Source: Bacteroidetes bacterium ADurb.Bin008 (GTDB taxonomy: Bacteria > Bacteroidota > Bacteroidia > Bacteroidales > Tenuifilaceae). Taken from it: 64,000 nucleotides of DNA. Shown one piece after another: positions 34,883 to 44,429 of the stretch. The position numbers and the translations under genes are program-made. Location: NCBI GenBank assembly GCA_002071445.1, contig MWFE01000010.1:62001-126000 (forward strand), written 5' to 3'. Numbering within the stretch: position 1 is the stretch's first letter; each line of letters begins with the position of its first letter. The notes under the pieces were generated by a model. That model ran no database searches, was not told the origin of the DNA, and worked only from the letters and a program-made list of their open reading frames with translations.

Positions 34883-34890
34883 TACTTTTG
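34883..34890 (+). promoter_or_regulatory. Putative -7 box of tcdA
   Basis: TACTTTTG, an exact TAnnTTTG match, 21 bases before the ATG at 34912. It rules out the upstream TTG at 34879 as a start. Confidence 0.5.
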
Positions 34891-34911
34891 CAGAGAATCC
34901 ATTGTAATAAA

Positions 34912-35649
34912 ATGTTTTCTATGCATTGGCTTGCCAGAACCGAACTCCTCATTGGGGAGAAAAATGTGGAAAGATTGAGAAATAGCCATGTACTGGTGGC
35001 CGGGCTTGGCGGCGTGGGGGCGTATGCTGCCGAGCAGCTGTGCCGTGCCGGCATTGGCGAGTTGTCCATTGTGGATGGAGATACCATCCATATAACCAAT
35101 ATCAACCGTCAGCTGCCTGCGCTGAATAGCACTTTGGGTATGCCAAAGGCCGAAGTCCTTGGACAACGCCTCATGGATATAAATCCAAATCTTAAGCTGC
35201 ACGTTTATCAAGAGTACATTCGCGATGAGCGGATGACAGAAATTCTGGCCAATCGCTACGATTATGTGGTGGATGCCATAGATACTCTTTCTCCAAAATT
35301 TTACCTGATATACCTCAGCCTTCTCAACGGATACAGGCTGGTTAGCTCCATGGGCAGCGGGGGAAAGGTTGACCCACTGCAGGTGCAGATTGCCGATATT
35401 TCGCAATCGCACTCCTGCCCTTTGGCGCGTAACCTGCGAAAGCGCCTTCACCGGAGGGGCGTTTACGAAGGGTTTAAAGTGGTTTTCTCATCGGAGGAAG
35501 TGCCCGAACATGCCATGACTCCCATTGAAAATGAACCCAATAAAAAAACCACATTAGGCACCATTTCCTACATGCCACCCTTGTTCGGATGCCTGTTGGC
35601 ATCGGTGGTGGTAAGGGATATTATGGAGCATCTTACTGAAAAGCAATAA
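34912..35649 (+). CDS. tcdA: tRNA threonylcarbamoyladenosine dehydratase
   Basis: A 245-residue E1-like enzyme that uses ATP to cyclise t6A at tRNA position 37 to ct6A. The nucleotide-binding loop VLVAGLGGVGAYAAEQLCRAG, the acidic strand VDGD and the INRQ motif (ITNINRQLPAL) are the adenylation site, and SHSCPLARNLRKRLHRRG follows with the Cys. Length and N-terminal WLARTELLIGEKNVERLRNSHV fit TcdA/CsdL rather than ThiF or MoeB. I chose the ATG at 34912; another ATG three codons on is possible. TsaE, which helps make the t6A that this enzyme modifies, is encoded at 43801-44244. Identity firm. Confidence 0.93.
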   Translation: MFSMHWLARTELLIGEKNVERLRNSHVLVAGLGGVGAYAAEQLCRAGIGELSIVDGDTIHITNINRQLPALNSTLGMPKAEVLGQRLMDINPNLKLHVYQEYIRDERMTEILANRYDYVVDAIDTLSPKFYLIYLSLLNGYRLVSSMGSGGKVDPLQVQIADISQSHSCPLARNLRKRLHRRGVYEGFKVVFSSEEVPEHAMTPIENEPNKKTTLGTISYMPPLFGCLLASVVVRDIMEHLTEKQ

Positions 35650-35653
35650 TTGG

Positions 35654-35675
35654 AAAAGGGTGTCATAATCCTTTT
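35654..35675 (+). terminator. Weak terminator of tcdA
   Basis: AAAAGGGT / ATCCTTTT with a 6-base loop (one G-T pair), followed by one more T; 5 bases after the stop. Confidence 0.5.
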
Positions 35676-35761
35676 TCAGAAACATCCTTTTGGAAAGTAA
35701 AATCTAAATCTTTTCATTGTGGCGAAGCTACATGGAAGCGTTTCGATAACTTTTAACTTTC

Positions 35762-35843
35762 GCCTTTTACCTTTTCACTTTATTTATGGGGCTAAAGCCG
35801 ACGGCAATACATAATTACACTTTCAACTTTTGCCTTTTACCTT
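35762..35843. repeat. Short direct repeats around a small hairpin
   Basis: GCCTTTTACCTT occurs at 35762-35773 and again at 35832-35843, each inside a pyrimidine-rich stretch with CTTTTAACTTT/AACTTTT variants; between them is GGCT-AA-AGCC (35790-35799). Such CTTTTACC-type runs look like a dispersed intergenic repeat. Nothing else is visible in the gap 35676-35931. Confidence 0.4.
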
Positions 35844-35931
35844 GCAACTTTTTACTTTGAGTTCGGGTTTTGCTCACTTAAATGCTATTTTCATTTTTTA
35901 TTCGTTATTTAGTACAAATAATCCCATACCA

Positions 35932-38900
35932 TTGATAAAGCGGGTTTTAATATTGCTTTTCGTCCTGTTATCCTGTTTCTTTCGCTCGCAGGGACAGCAG
36001 TTGGATAATTTAAGGAGAAAGGAGTTGATACTCAATAGTCAGGCCATTACAATTGACTCGCTGAGTGTAATACCCGGCACCCTAAGGATTTTCTACCCTA
36101 CGGGTAGTGAGGTACCCCAAACTCTGTACAGTGTAAATTTTGGCAGTGCAACCCTTACCATTTCGGATACTCTCCTTTCTGACGACCTGCATTACAACAT
36201 TGAGTACAGGGTGTTTCCCATGCTTTTCGAGGGCGATTTCTACAGGAGGGATTACGACGAAAGCCTGTCACCCGACAGCTTAATGGGGAGGGAGATACAA
36301 CGATATGCCTATGGCGCTGCCAGGGAGCCCCTTTTGGGCGAGGGTATCCAGACCGGTGGGTCCATAACGCGGGGCATCAGTTTTGGGAATAACCAAAGCG
36401 TGACGATGAATTCGGGAATGAATATCCAGCTCTCGGGCGAGTTGGAATCGGGGCTGAAGGTGGAGGGAGCCATTTCCGACCAGTCCATACCTCTCCAGCC
36501 CGAGGGGACTACTGCCCGTATTGAGGAGTTCGACAGGATTTACCTGAAAGTTTACCGCGATAATTTTGCCATCGAAGCAGGAGATATTGATATTAAATCC
36601 AACAATTCGGGGCCGTTGATCAATATTACACGGAATGTTCAGGGTTTGGCCTACAATGGTGTTTTTGAAATAGGTAGTGGAAGAGCCGATACGCTTAGGG
36701 TTACTTCGGCATTTGCCGTTCCCGATGGGAAATTTTCGCGCAATTCGTTCAATGGACAAGAGGGAAATCAGGGGCCATACAGACTTTCCGGTGCCATGGG
36801 CGAGCAGCATATTATTATCATTGCTGGCTCCGAAAGGGTTTACGTCGATGAGGTTTTGCTACAGCGGGGCGACGATAGGGATTACACCATGGAATACAAT
36901 TTGGCTGAGTTGACTTTTACCCATAACATGCCAATAAACAGGAACACCCGGATAATCGTTGAGTTTGAGTATTCCGAAAGGAGCTATGCTCGTTTCAATA
37001 CCTATGCCAATGTGCATCGAGCTAAAGGGGGAAGGCAGTGGCATATCTCTGTTTTTTCGGAACAGGATGGAAAAAACCAGCCTTATGATCAGGAATTAAC
37101 CGAAGCCCAAAAGCGATTGCTGGCAAGCATTGGCGATAACCTCGACCTTGCATTTTATGCACAGGCAGACAGCGTTCCCTTCGACCCCGAAAAGATTCTA
37201 TATCAAAAGACCGATACCGTTGTGGCAGGTATTTCATATACAATTTACAGGCATTCCGTCAATCCTGACAATGCACACTACAGGCTTTCATTTTCATATG
37301 TTGGGCAGGGCAAGGGGAACTATAAGCCAGATTTTGGCCAGGCCAATGGCAAGGTGTACCGATGGGTAGCACCCGAGAATGGCAACCTACAAGGAAGCTA
37401 TGAGCCGATCAAACGGCTTGTGGCACCCCAGAAACGACAGGTTTTTACCGCAGGAATAGCACAGCAAATGGGGAAGGGTTCAATGATTAGGGCCGATTAC
37501 GCCCTGAGCAATACGGATTTGAATACCTTTTCAACCCTCAACTCTGACGATGATATTGGCCATTCGTTTTTGATTGCCTATAGCAACAGGATTGTTAGAG
37601 ATAGCTTAACGGCATGGGATTTTGGCACTCATGTTCATAAGACGACTGACGGATACCGGAACATTGACAGGATAAGAGAGGCTGAATTTGAAAGGGATTG
37701 GAGCATTGCACGACCTTTAGATGGGGGTGGCGAACAGCTTATCGGCCTATGGGCCGATTTTAAGAAAGATAAAAGCGTTTACTCCAGGCTGTCGTTCGAT
37801 GATTTTCGTTTGAGTAGCGGGTATCAGGGTGATAGGATTAGCGCAATGGGATGGCAGAAAGGCAAAGCCATTAGTACCTCGTGGAACGGGATGGGCTCCG
37901 AAGTACGGGATTCGGTTTTCAGAACCCGTTTCAACAAGCTAAAAATTGGAACAAGCGTTCCCGTCAGTTTCATCACGTTGAGCCTGCTGGGCGAACTTGA
38001 GCAGAATCAATCCTATTTGCTCAATGGCGACAGCCTGCTTGGGCAGAGTTACCAATGGCATCAGGCTAAAGCCATGTTAGCCACTCCCGACTCTTTCCCC
38101 ACAAAAGGAGCCATTTCATACACATTTCGGGAGGACTACAAGCCGTGGAAGAATGAAAAAACGCTGGTGGGCCGTTCGGAGGATTTGATGTTTGAGGGAA
38201 GGGCGCAGAGCGAAACGGTTGGCAACGTGGGACTAAAGGTGGGTTATCGCATCTTCAACCCCAATGACTCCATTTTTAAGGATATAGGCAAAAAGGAAAA
38301 AACGTTGCTAACACGCGTGGAATACTCACAAAAAGTTGCAAAAGGCCTTTTGTCTGTTTCAGGAGCCTTCGAGTTGGGGTCGGGATTGGAGCCCGAGAAT
38401 GAGTATTACTTTTTCGAAGTGCCTGCCGGACAAGGGGTTTACACATGGATAGATTACAATGGCAACGGCATTATGGAACTTGATGAGTTTGAGGTGGCTG
38501 CCTTCAGCGATGAGGCGCGGTTTATAAGAATAAACACTCCGGGAACTAACATGGTTAGAGTGCGCACCAATGCATTCAGCCTAAAAAGTAACCTGGCACC
38601 GATGAACTTTTTAAAGGAAAAGGGCAAATTTGCCCGATGGGTAGGCCGTTTTTCAAATCAAAATTCATTTATTGTTAGCCAAAAGAACCGATTCGATGAT
38701 TTTTGGAGTGCATCTAACCCTTTTGTGCATGACGAGAAGGACACGCTGGTCACCGGGTTATCCTCTCATTTTCGAAATTCTCTAACATACAACAGGGCAA
38801 GCCGTAAGTTTGGGATTGAATACATAATTAACCGGACTCGCAACAAATCCATACCTGCCAACGGTTTCGAGATAAAAGGGTTACTCTCGCACAGGGCATT

Positions 38901-39399
38901 TGTGTGGTTTGGGGTTGGTCAATATATTACCATCCGAACAGAGGGCGAGTTGTTTAGTAGTTCCACGGCATCGCAGCTGTTCATTTCTCGGAACCATAGC
39001 ATTCAGGGACAGGCATCTACTACCAGTATCAAATATACCGGAAGCGGTCAGGCATCATACGAAATGGGCTATAAGTGGAAACAGAGCGAGAATACCCTTG
39101 GTGCGGAGCAGGGCGTATCTCACACCCTATTCGTACAGGTTGATCTGGTTTTCCCCGGTAAGGCTTCCGTTATGGCCAAATCGTCGTATATTGCCAATTC
39201 CTTTGAAGGTGAAATCCACTCGCCTGCCGCTTACGATATGCTTGAAGGGCTTCGCCCCGGACGCAATGCAACGTGGAATATTGTGGTAAGGCGAAGGCTG
39301 TCGAAAGTGTTTGAGCTGGAGGCTGGCTATGGCGGACGGGTGCTGAGCGATGGTATAGTGGTTCACACGGGAACCATGCAGGCCAGGGCACTTTTTTAA
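35932..39399 (+). CDS. Large outer-membrane beta-barrel-like protein of unknown function, next to porW
   Basis: A 1155-residue exported protein I cannot assign to a family. It has a signal peptide if translation starts at TTG 35932 (basic IKR, then LILLFVLLSCFF, cut near SQGQQ); the upstream frame adds 34 codons unlike a leader. An N-terminal beta-rich part has ITRGISFGNNQSVTMNSGMNIQ-like strands and a repeated V-x-x-x-L pattern; the remainder is a dense alternation of aromatic and polar residues typical of a barrel, and the protein ends in Phe. At residues about 841-853 DYNGNGIMELDEF resembles a calcium-binding loop. It lies 162 bases before porW and then porX on the same strand, so a role in type IX secretion or gliding is a fair guess, not shown. 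Confidence 0.75.
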   Translation: MIKRVLILLFVLLSCFFRSQGQQLDNLRRKELILNSQAITIDSLSVIPGTLRIFYPTGSEVPQTLYSVNFGSATLTISDTLLSDDLHYNIEYRVFPMLFEGDFYRRDYDESLSPDSLMGREIQRYAYGAAREPLLGEGIQTGGSITRGISFGNNQSVTMNSGMNIQLSGELESGLKVEGAISDQSIPLQPEGTTARIEEFDRIYLKVYRDNFAIEAGDIDIKSNNSGPLINITRNVQGLAYNGVFEIGSGRADTLRVTSAFAVPDGKFSRNSFNGQEGNQGPYRLSGAMGEQHIIIIAGSERVYVDEVLLQRGDDRDYTMEYNLAELTFTHNMPINRNTRIIVEFEYSERSYARFNTYANVHRAKGGRQWHISVFSEQDGKNQPYDQELTEAQKRLLASIGDNLDLAFYAQADSVPFDPEKILYQKTDTVVAGISYTIYRHSVNPDNAHYRLSFSYVGQGKGNYKPDFGQANGKVYRWVAPENGNLQGSYEPIKRLVAPQKRQVFTAGIAQQMGKGSMIRADYALSNTDLNTFSTLNSDDDIGHSFLIAYSNRIVRDSLTAWDFGTHVHKTTDGYRNIDRIREAEFERDWSIARPLDGGGEQLIGLWADFKKDKSVYSRLSFDDFRLSSGYQGDRISAMGWQKGKAISTSWNGMGSEVRDSVFRTRFNKLKIGTSVPVSFITLSLLGELEQNQSYLLNGDSLLGQSYQWHQAKAMLATPDSFPTKGAISYTFREDYKPWKNEKTLVGRSEDLMFEGRAQSETVGNVGLKVGYRIFNPNDSIFKDIGKKEKTLLTRVEYSQKVAKGLLSVSGAFELGSGLEPENEYYFFEVPAGQGVYTWIDYNGNGIMELDEFEVAAFSDEARFIRINTPGTNMVRVRTNAFSLKSNLAPMNFLKEKGKFARWVGRFSNQNSFIVSQKNRFDDFWSASNPFVHDEKDTLVTGLSSHFRNSLTYNRASRKFGIEYIINRTRNKSIPANGFEIKGLLSHRAFVWFGVGQYITIRTEGELFSSSTASQLFISRNHSIQGQASTTSIKYTGSGQASYEMGYKWKQSENTLGAEQGVSHTLFVQVDLVFPGKASVMAKSSYIANSFEGEIHSPAAYDMLEGLRPGRNATWNIVVRRRLSKVFELEAGYGGRVLSDGIVVHTGTMQARALF

Positions 39400-39561
39400 T
39401 ATGCTGTTAGATACAATAGTTACGGTAGAGCTTCAAAATCCGAAAATGCAAAATTTATTTTGTAATATTGTAGCCCGTTTTTGAAGTCAGTGCCGTTAAA
39501 TTAGCATCTTGGAATAATAACAGGGCATCAGTTTAGTTACTATATCAACAACTTTTTTTGG

Positions 39562-42243
39562 ATGAATCGAATCGGGCGCTATAAAATACTGTTTGGAATT
39601 ACCATTGTGCTGCTTCCGTTGATATGGGGTTGTACTACCACGAAGAATACTGCCACGCACAGAGCGTACCACAATATTACAGCTAAGTATAACTACTATT
39701 TCAATGCCAGGGAGAGTTACAACAATGCGACACAGCGTGTTGCTTTGGGATACAGCTACAATTTCTCACTGCTTCTTCCCGTCTCGCTGGCAGGCGACCA
39801 GCAGGTATCCGGCTCCGTAGGCGGCGACATGGACAGAGCCATAATGAAATCAACCGATTTGATAAGCAAACATTCCATATCCGTTAAACCCGAGCGGAAA
39901 AGAGGAGTGCAGACTGCCAAAGAAAAGGAATTTTACAATCAGAACGAATTTGTACACTACGTCAGGGAGGCATGGCTTCTCATTGGCAAGGCCAGAGTAT
40001 GGAAAGCGGCCCTCGATGAGGCCGAGATGACTTTTGAGTACGTACTCATGCAATTTCCCAATACCCGTATGTGGTATGAGGCGAGTGTGTGGCTGGCTCG
40101 CATCGATATCCTGAGAAAGGACTACGTGTCGGCTGAGGATAGGTTGAGGGCCATCTCTACCAATAGAAAATATCCTAAAAATAAATATTTTACACACCTT
40201 CTCGAATCGACATGGGCCGATTACTACTTTAAGCAGGAGCGGTACGATAAGGTGCCTCAGCACCTTGAAAAGGCGTTGAAGAGCGTGCCCGACAGGGCCA
40301 CCCGATTGCGCTACACATACCTTTTGGCGCAACTCAGGCAAAGGGATGGTAAATATGCCCAATCGAACAAGCTGTTCAAAAAAATATTGCGCATGAGCCC
40401 TTCGTACGAAGTTAGCTTCAATGCAAGGGTTAATATAGCATCCAACGCCCAGAGCATGGGCAAAGGGTCCGATATGAAAAAGCAATTGCTTAAGATGTCC
40501 CGCGATGGTAAAAATCAGGAGTACCTCGACCAGATTTACTATGCTCTGGGTAACATCGAGAATAAGGAGGGGAATATTGAAAAAGCCATCGAATACTATA
40601 AACTCTCCGCCCGTTCGAGCGTAAAGAATAATCACCAAAAGGGAATATCCTACCTGGTTCTTGCCGACTATTACTTTGCCAAACCCAACTACACGGTTAG
40701 TCAGGCATACTACGATAGCGCATATCGCGCTTTGGATCAGGATTACCCGGGTTATCAGGAGTTGGAAACGAAAACGCAAAACCTCAATCGGCTTGTGGAG
40801 AATCTCAACGTAGTGCAGCACGAGGACAGCCTTCTCCGCGTAGCGGCCATGAGCCCCAAGGAAAGGGATGCGTTGATTGCCGACCTGATTAAACTTGCAC
40901 GCGAAGATGAGGAGAGGCAAAAGAGGGAAGAACAGGAGGGGCGCGACAGGTTTGCGCAATTCCAGCAGACACAGCGTGGAAGATCAGCCCAAACAGAGGG
41001 CGGTGGATGGTATTTTTACAACCAATCCTCATTGAGTTTCGGTTTGTCCGAATTCAACATGAAGTGGGGAAGGCGCAAGCTGGAGGATAACTGGCGTAGG
41101 ATAAACAAAAGGGTTGTTGCCAGCGATGCCCTGACCTCAACCGATCAGGTCACCGATTCCACAGGGGCCCCAATGAAAGTTTTGGACAACAAGAGCAGGG
41201 AGTTCTATCTGCAGGATTTGCCCCTGAACGACTCGCTGGTTAACATCTCCTACCAAAAGATTGAAGAAGCCATGTTCCGTGTGGGCGAAATATATCAAAC
41301 GCTGATTAAGGATTACCCAGAGGCCATTAAGGCATACAACCGCTTGCTGGAGAGATTTCCCAATGGTTCCAACGCTTTACAGGCGCACTATAATCTGTAC
41401 CAGATATCGAGGTTTACTGAGAATAATAGCGAGGCCGAAAGATATAAACAGCTGCTGATTAGCAAATTTCCTACCAGCCCTTACGCCTTAATGCTTAGTA
41501 ATCCCAATTATGTTGATGAGTTGCGAAAGAGAGAGAGCGAGCTGGCTTCCCATTACGAGGAAACCTACGAACAGTTCAAAAAGGGGAACTATAGGGATGC
41601 AGCCCAGCGCTCCAGGGAGGGTTTGGAGATGTATAAAGATTCCGATCATGCGCCAAAATATCAGTTTATTTTAGCTCAGAGCATTGGCAAAACGGGTGAT
41701 ATTCGGCAGTATAAGGAGGAGTTGTCCAAAGTGGTTAGTAAGTATCCCAAGGCCGATGTGGCTAAAACAGCGGCTGATATCATTGTTTATCTGGACAAAA
41801 TTGAACTGCAGCTGGCCACAGGGCAGATGGCCGACAAGGTTGATGATGGTGCAGCACAGGATTCCCTTGTTTCACTTGCAGGGTACGTTGAGCCCGATGG
41901 GAAGCATCTCTTTGTTGCCGTTATTCCTAAAAACTCACCCATAAATCAGCTCCGCTTCAATATGGTTTCATTCAATGTTGACAACTTTTTAAATCTTAAC
42001 CTGTCTGTTAACAGTAAGGAGTTAACCAAGCACATCAGTTTAATTGTTGTCGAGCCTCTTAAAAACAAGGACGAAGCCATGGAATATTACCGAAAAGCCG
42101 TGGCAGAACAGGGTTTAATGGGAACTCTTCAGGAGAAGGACTACTCGCTATTTGTAATTAGCGAAGAGAACTTTACAATTTTCATGGAGGATAAATCGGT
42201 GGTGGACTACCTTAACTTTTTTACCAATAAATATAAGCCCTAA
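39562..42243 (+). CDS. porW: PorW/SprE lipoprotein of the type IX secretion system
   Basis: An 893-residue lipoprotein of the PorW/SprE family, needed for type IX secretion and gliding. The lipobox is LIWGC with Cys24. A family-typical segment HNITAKYNYYFNARESYNNA follows. The rest is tetratricopeptide-like helical repeats: residues about 130-400 (for example AEMTFEYVLMQFPNTRMWYEASVWLARI), a charged, Gln/Arg-rich linker near 440-490, a domain around 490-520, and more repeats at 570-750. The C-terminal 130 residues form a separate alpha/beta part. PorW links the PorKLMN rings to the outer-membrane translocon in the current picture. The gene is 8 bases upstream of porX, so both are probably in one transcript. 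Confidence 0.9.
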   Translation: MNRIGRYKILFGITIVLLPLIWGCTTTKNTATHRAYHNITAKYNYYFNARESYNNATQRVALGYSYNFSLLLPVSLAGDQQVSGSVGGDMDRAIMKSTDLISKHSISVKPERKRGVQTAKEKEFYNQNEFVHYVREAWLLIGKARVWKAALDEAEMTFEYVLMQFPNTRMWYEASVWLARIDILRKDYVSAEDRLRAISTNRKYPKNKYFTHLLESTWADYYFKQERYDKVPQHLEKALKSVPDRATRLRYTYLLAQLRQRDGKYAQSNKLFKKILRMSPSYEVSFNARVNIASNAQSMGKGSDMKKQLLKMSRDGKNQEYLDQIYYALGNIENKEGNIEKAIEYYKLSARSSVKNNHQKGISYLVLADYYFAKPNYTVSQAYYDSAYRALDQDYPGYQELETKTQNLNRLVENLNVVQHEDSLLRVAAMSPKERDALIADLIKLAREDEERQKREEQEGRDRFAQFQQTQRGRSAQTEGGGWYFYNQSSLSFGLSEFNMKWGRRKLEDNWRRINKRVVASDALTSTDQVTDSTGAPMKVLDNKSREFYLQDLPLNDSLVNISYQKIEEAMFRVGEIYQTLIKDYPEAIKAYNRLLERFPNGSNALQAHYNLYQISRFTENNSEAERYKQLLISKFPTSPYALMLSNPNYVDELRKRESELASHYEETYEQFKKGNYRDAAQRSREGLEMYKDSDHAPKYQFILAQSIGKTGDIRQYKEELSKVVSKYPKADVAKTAADIIVYLDKIELQLATGQMADKVDDGAAQDSLVSLAGYVEPDGKHLFVAVIPKNSPINQLRFNMVSFNVDNFLNLNLSVNSKELTKHISLIVVEPLKNKDEAMEYYRKAVAEQGLMGTLQEKDYSLFVISEENFTIFMEDKSVVDYLNFFTNKYKP

Positions 42244-42251
42244 CGTTGACA

Positions 42252-43799
42252 ATGAACGTATCCATACTTTGGGTTGATGATGAAATCGATCTGCTACGCT
42301 CGCATATTCTGTTCCTCGAACAGAAAAACTATCGGGTGCTTACGGCCACCAATGGCGAAGATGCGCTTGAACTGGTAGAGCAGAACGATTTTGATCTGGT
42401 CTTCCTGGATGAGAATATGCCCGGCCTGAGCGGCCTTCAAACTCTGGCCCTCATTAAGGAAACGCACCCCATGCTTCCGGTCGTTATGATTACCAAAAGC
42501 GAAGAGGAAAACATTATGGATCAGGCGGTTGGGGCTAAAATTGATGATTACCTGATAAAACCTGTCAACCCCAATCAGGTTCTGCTCTCCATCAAAAAGC
42601 ATGTGCACAACCGGGTTTTGGTGAACGAAAAAACCACTACCGATTACCGTCAGGCATTTGGCGTACTTGGTCAACAAATCGGCATGGCCAGAACTTTTAA
42701 GGAGTGGGCTGATATTTACAAAAAATTGATCCAGTGGGGGATACAAATTTCTGAATCGTCCGATTCCAATATCGGACAGGTTTTTCAGATGCAGATGTCG
42801 GAGGCGAACAACGAGTTTGGAAAGTTCATTAAAAATCATTACTACAGTTGGTTTGACCCTAAGAATGAGGAAAGGCCATTGATGTCGCATAACGTGTTGA
42901 GGAATATGGTTTTCCCAATCATCGACTCGGGGCAGAATGTGCTTCTGATTCTTATCGATAACTTTAGGTTCGACCAGTGGAAGGCCATTCAGGGGCTCAT
43001 AGCCCCATACTGGAGAGTGGAAAAGGAGGTGATCTACTCGTCAATACTCCCCACGGCCACACAGTATGCCCGCAACGCCTTCTTTTCCGGTTTGATGCCA
43101 TTGGAAATTCAGCGTATGCACCCTGAATTGTGGGTTTTCGACGAGGAGGAGAGCGGAAAGAACCTATACGAGGAGGAACTGCTCAAGCGCCAGCTGCAAC
43201 GATTGGGGAAGAGTTACAGGATGCATTACGAGAAGGCCGGCAATCTGGCCGGAGCACCGGTGAAATTGAATCTGAAAGAAATGCTGAAAAATCAGTTAAC
43301 GGTACTGGTTTACAATTTTATCGATGTCATCTCGCATGCCCGAACGGAAATGGAGATGATGCGTCATCTTGCCTCCGATGAGGCAGCATACGTTTCGCTC
43401 ACCCGCAGTTGGTTCAAGCATTCCGACCTTTTCATGCTTCTAAAGGAGGCAGCTGAAGCCAATGTTAAGCTGGTAATCACCACCGACCACGGCACAATAC
43501 GGGTAAAAAACCCCGTTAAAGTGGTGGGCGACAAGGCTACTTCGACAAACCTACGGTATAAGCTGGGGAAAAGCCTCAACTATAATCCAAAGGAGGTATT
43601 CGAAATCAGAAAACCCGAAGACATACACCTGCCCAAACCCAATGTCAGCTCCTCATACATTTTTGCCCTCGGATACGATTACTTTGTATATCCCAATAAC
43701 TATAACTATTACGTGAAGTATTACCGCGATACTTTTCAACATGGCGGGATATCCGTTGAGGAAATGCTTGTGCCATACCTCGAATTTAAAGCCGTTTAG
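42252..43799 (+). CDS. porX: PorX response regulator with PglZ-type phosphatase domain
   Basis: A 515-residue PorX. The receiver domain (about 1-120) has the acidic pair Asp9-Asp10 in WVDDE, the phospho-acceptor Asp53 in VFLDENMPGLSG and the Lys in YLIKPVNPNQ. A helical linker leads to a C-terminal alkaline-phosphatase-like PglZ domain (about 210-515): ILIDNFRFDQWKAI, PTATQYARNAFFSG with the Thr nucleophile, VITTDHGTIRVKNP and GDKATSTNLRYKLGK. In Porphyromonas PorX is phosphorylated by PorY and controls type IX genes through a sigma factor, and has phosphodiesterase activity; the same is likely here. ATG 42252 is the start; an earlier in-frame TTG adds two codons. It is followed 1 base later by tsaE. 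Confidence 0.95.
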   Translation: MNVSILWVDDEIDLLRSHILFLEQKNYRVLTATNGEDALELVEQNDFDLVFLDENMPGLSGLQTLALIKETHPMLPVVMITKSEEENIMDQAVGAKIDDYLIKPVNPNQVLLSIKKHVHNRVLVNEKTTTDYRQAFGVLGQQIGMARTFKEWADIYKKLIQWGIQISESSDSNIGQVFQMQMSEANNEFGKFIKNHYYSWFDPKNEERPLMSHNVLRNMVFPIIDSGQNVLLILIDNFRFDQWKAIQGLIAPYWRVEKEVIYSSILPTATQYARNAFFSGLMPLEIQRMHPELWVFDEEESGKNLYEEELLKRQLQRLGKSYRMHYEKAGNLAGAPVKLNLKEMLKNQLTVLVYNFIDVISHARTEMEMMRHLASDEAAYVSLTRSWFKHSDLFMLLKEAAEANVKLVITTDHGTIRVKNPVKVVGDKATSTNLRYKLGKSLNYNPKEVFEIRKPEDIHLPKPNVSSSYIFALGYDYFVYPNNYNYYVKYYRDTFQHGGISVEEMLVPYLEFKAV

Positions 43800-43800
43800 C

Positions 43801-44244
43801 ATGGAGCCTATCGTTGTTGAAAATATCAGCGGGTTACCTAAGGCTGCAGGGGATGTGCTGAAAGAAATGGGTGGCAGTAGAGTAGCCTGCTTTTACGGCG
43901 AGTTGGGTTCAGGAAAAACCACGTTGATTCAAGCTATTTGCAGGGAGCTGGAGGTTGTCGATACCGTGGTTAGCCCCACCTTTTCCATAGTGAACGAGTA
44001 CAAAACGTCCGATGGAGTGCCCGTTTACCACTTCGATTTTTACAGGATTAAAAAGCTTGAAGAGGTGTACGATCTTGGCTATGAGGAGTATTTCTATTCC
44101 TCGAGGGGATACTGTTTTGTTGAATGGCCCGAGCTGATTGAAGAAATTTTGCCCGAGAGCAGTGTGGTGCGCTTTACCATCAGGGCTCTTAGCGATGGTA
44201 AAAGGGTGATTGAACTTTGTGACCCTTGTGAAAGAAGGGGCTGA
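43801..44244 (+). CDS. tsaE: tRNA threonylcarbamoyladenosine synthesis ATPase TsaE
   Basis: A 147-residue P-loop protein that powers the t6A complex (with TsaB and TsaD), needed for modifying tRNAs that read ANN codons. Motifs: Walker A GELGSGKTTLIQA, SPTFSIVNEYKTSDG, HFDFYRIKKLEEVYDLGYEEYFY, and VEWPELIEEILP, in standard order. The ATG at 43801 starts one base after the porX stop; a longer frame beginning inside porX does not match the family. The porX-tsaE order is close enough for translational coupling. TcdA, which cyclises the t6A product, is 8 kb upstream. Identity firm. Confidence 0.95.
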   Translation: MEPIVVENISGLPKAAGDVLKEMGGSRVACFYGELGSGKTTLIQAICRELEVVDTVVSPTFSIVNEYKTSDGVPVYHFDFYRIKKLEEVYDLGYEEYFYSSRGYCFVEWPELIEEILPESSVVRFTIRALSDGKRVIELCDPCERRG

Positions 44245-44285
44245 GGATATCGGCGTTGACAATGGTATGTCAGCAGTTCATTTCA

Positions 44286-44302
44286 TTGCCCAAAATGGGC
44301 GA
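44286..44302 (+). terminator. Hairpin after porX-tsaE
   Basis: TTGCCCA / TGGGCGA with an AAA loop (one G-T pair), then an AT-rich stretch with TTTT. It is 42 bases after the tsaE stop, a weak candidate terminator. Confidence 0.5.
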
Positions 44303-44429
44303 TTACAATTTTCTTCAACTTTTTATTTGACCTGAATGTTCCAAAACATTATATTTATCCATTCAATTGAACGCAACAGGTTCCATCTCGTTAAATGAAC
44401 TATTTCATACATTTTAATTGCGTATAGCC

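Noticed and set aside
39850-40959. A 369-codon open frame antisense to porW
   Set aside because: It is opposite a well-supported porW, lacks domain features, and its Leu/Ile/Val/Phe-rich composition mirrors the helical repeat codons of the other strand.
42294-42890. A 198-codon frame antisense to porX
   Set aside because: Receiver-domain motifs of PorX on the plus strand are intact here; the antisense frame shows nothing.
43741-43800. Longer start for tsaE inside porX
   Set aside because: The 20 extra residues are read from the end of porX in another frame and do not match TsaE proteins, which start close to the ATG at 43801.
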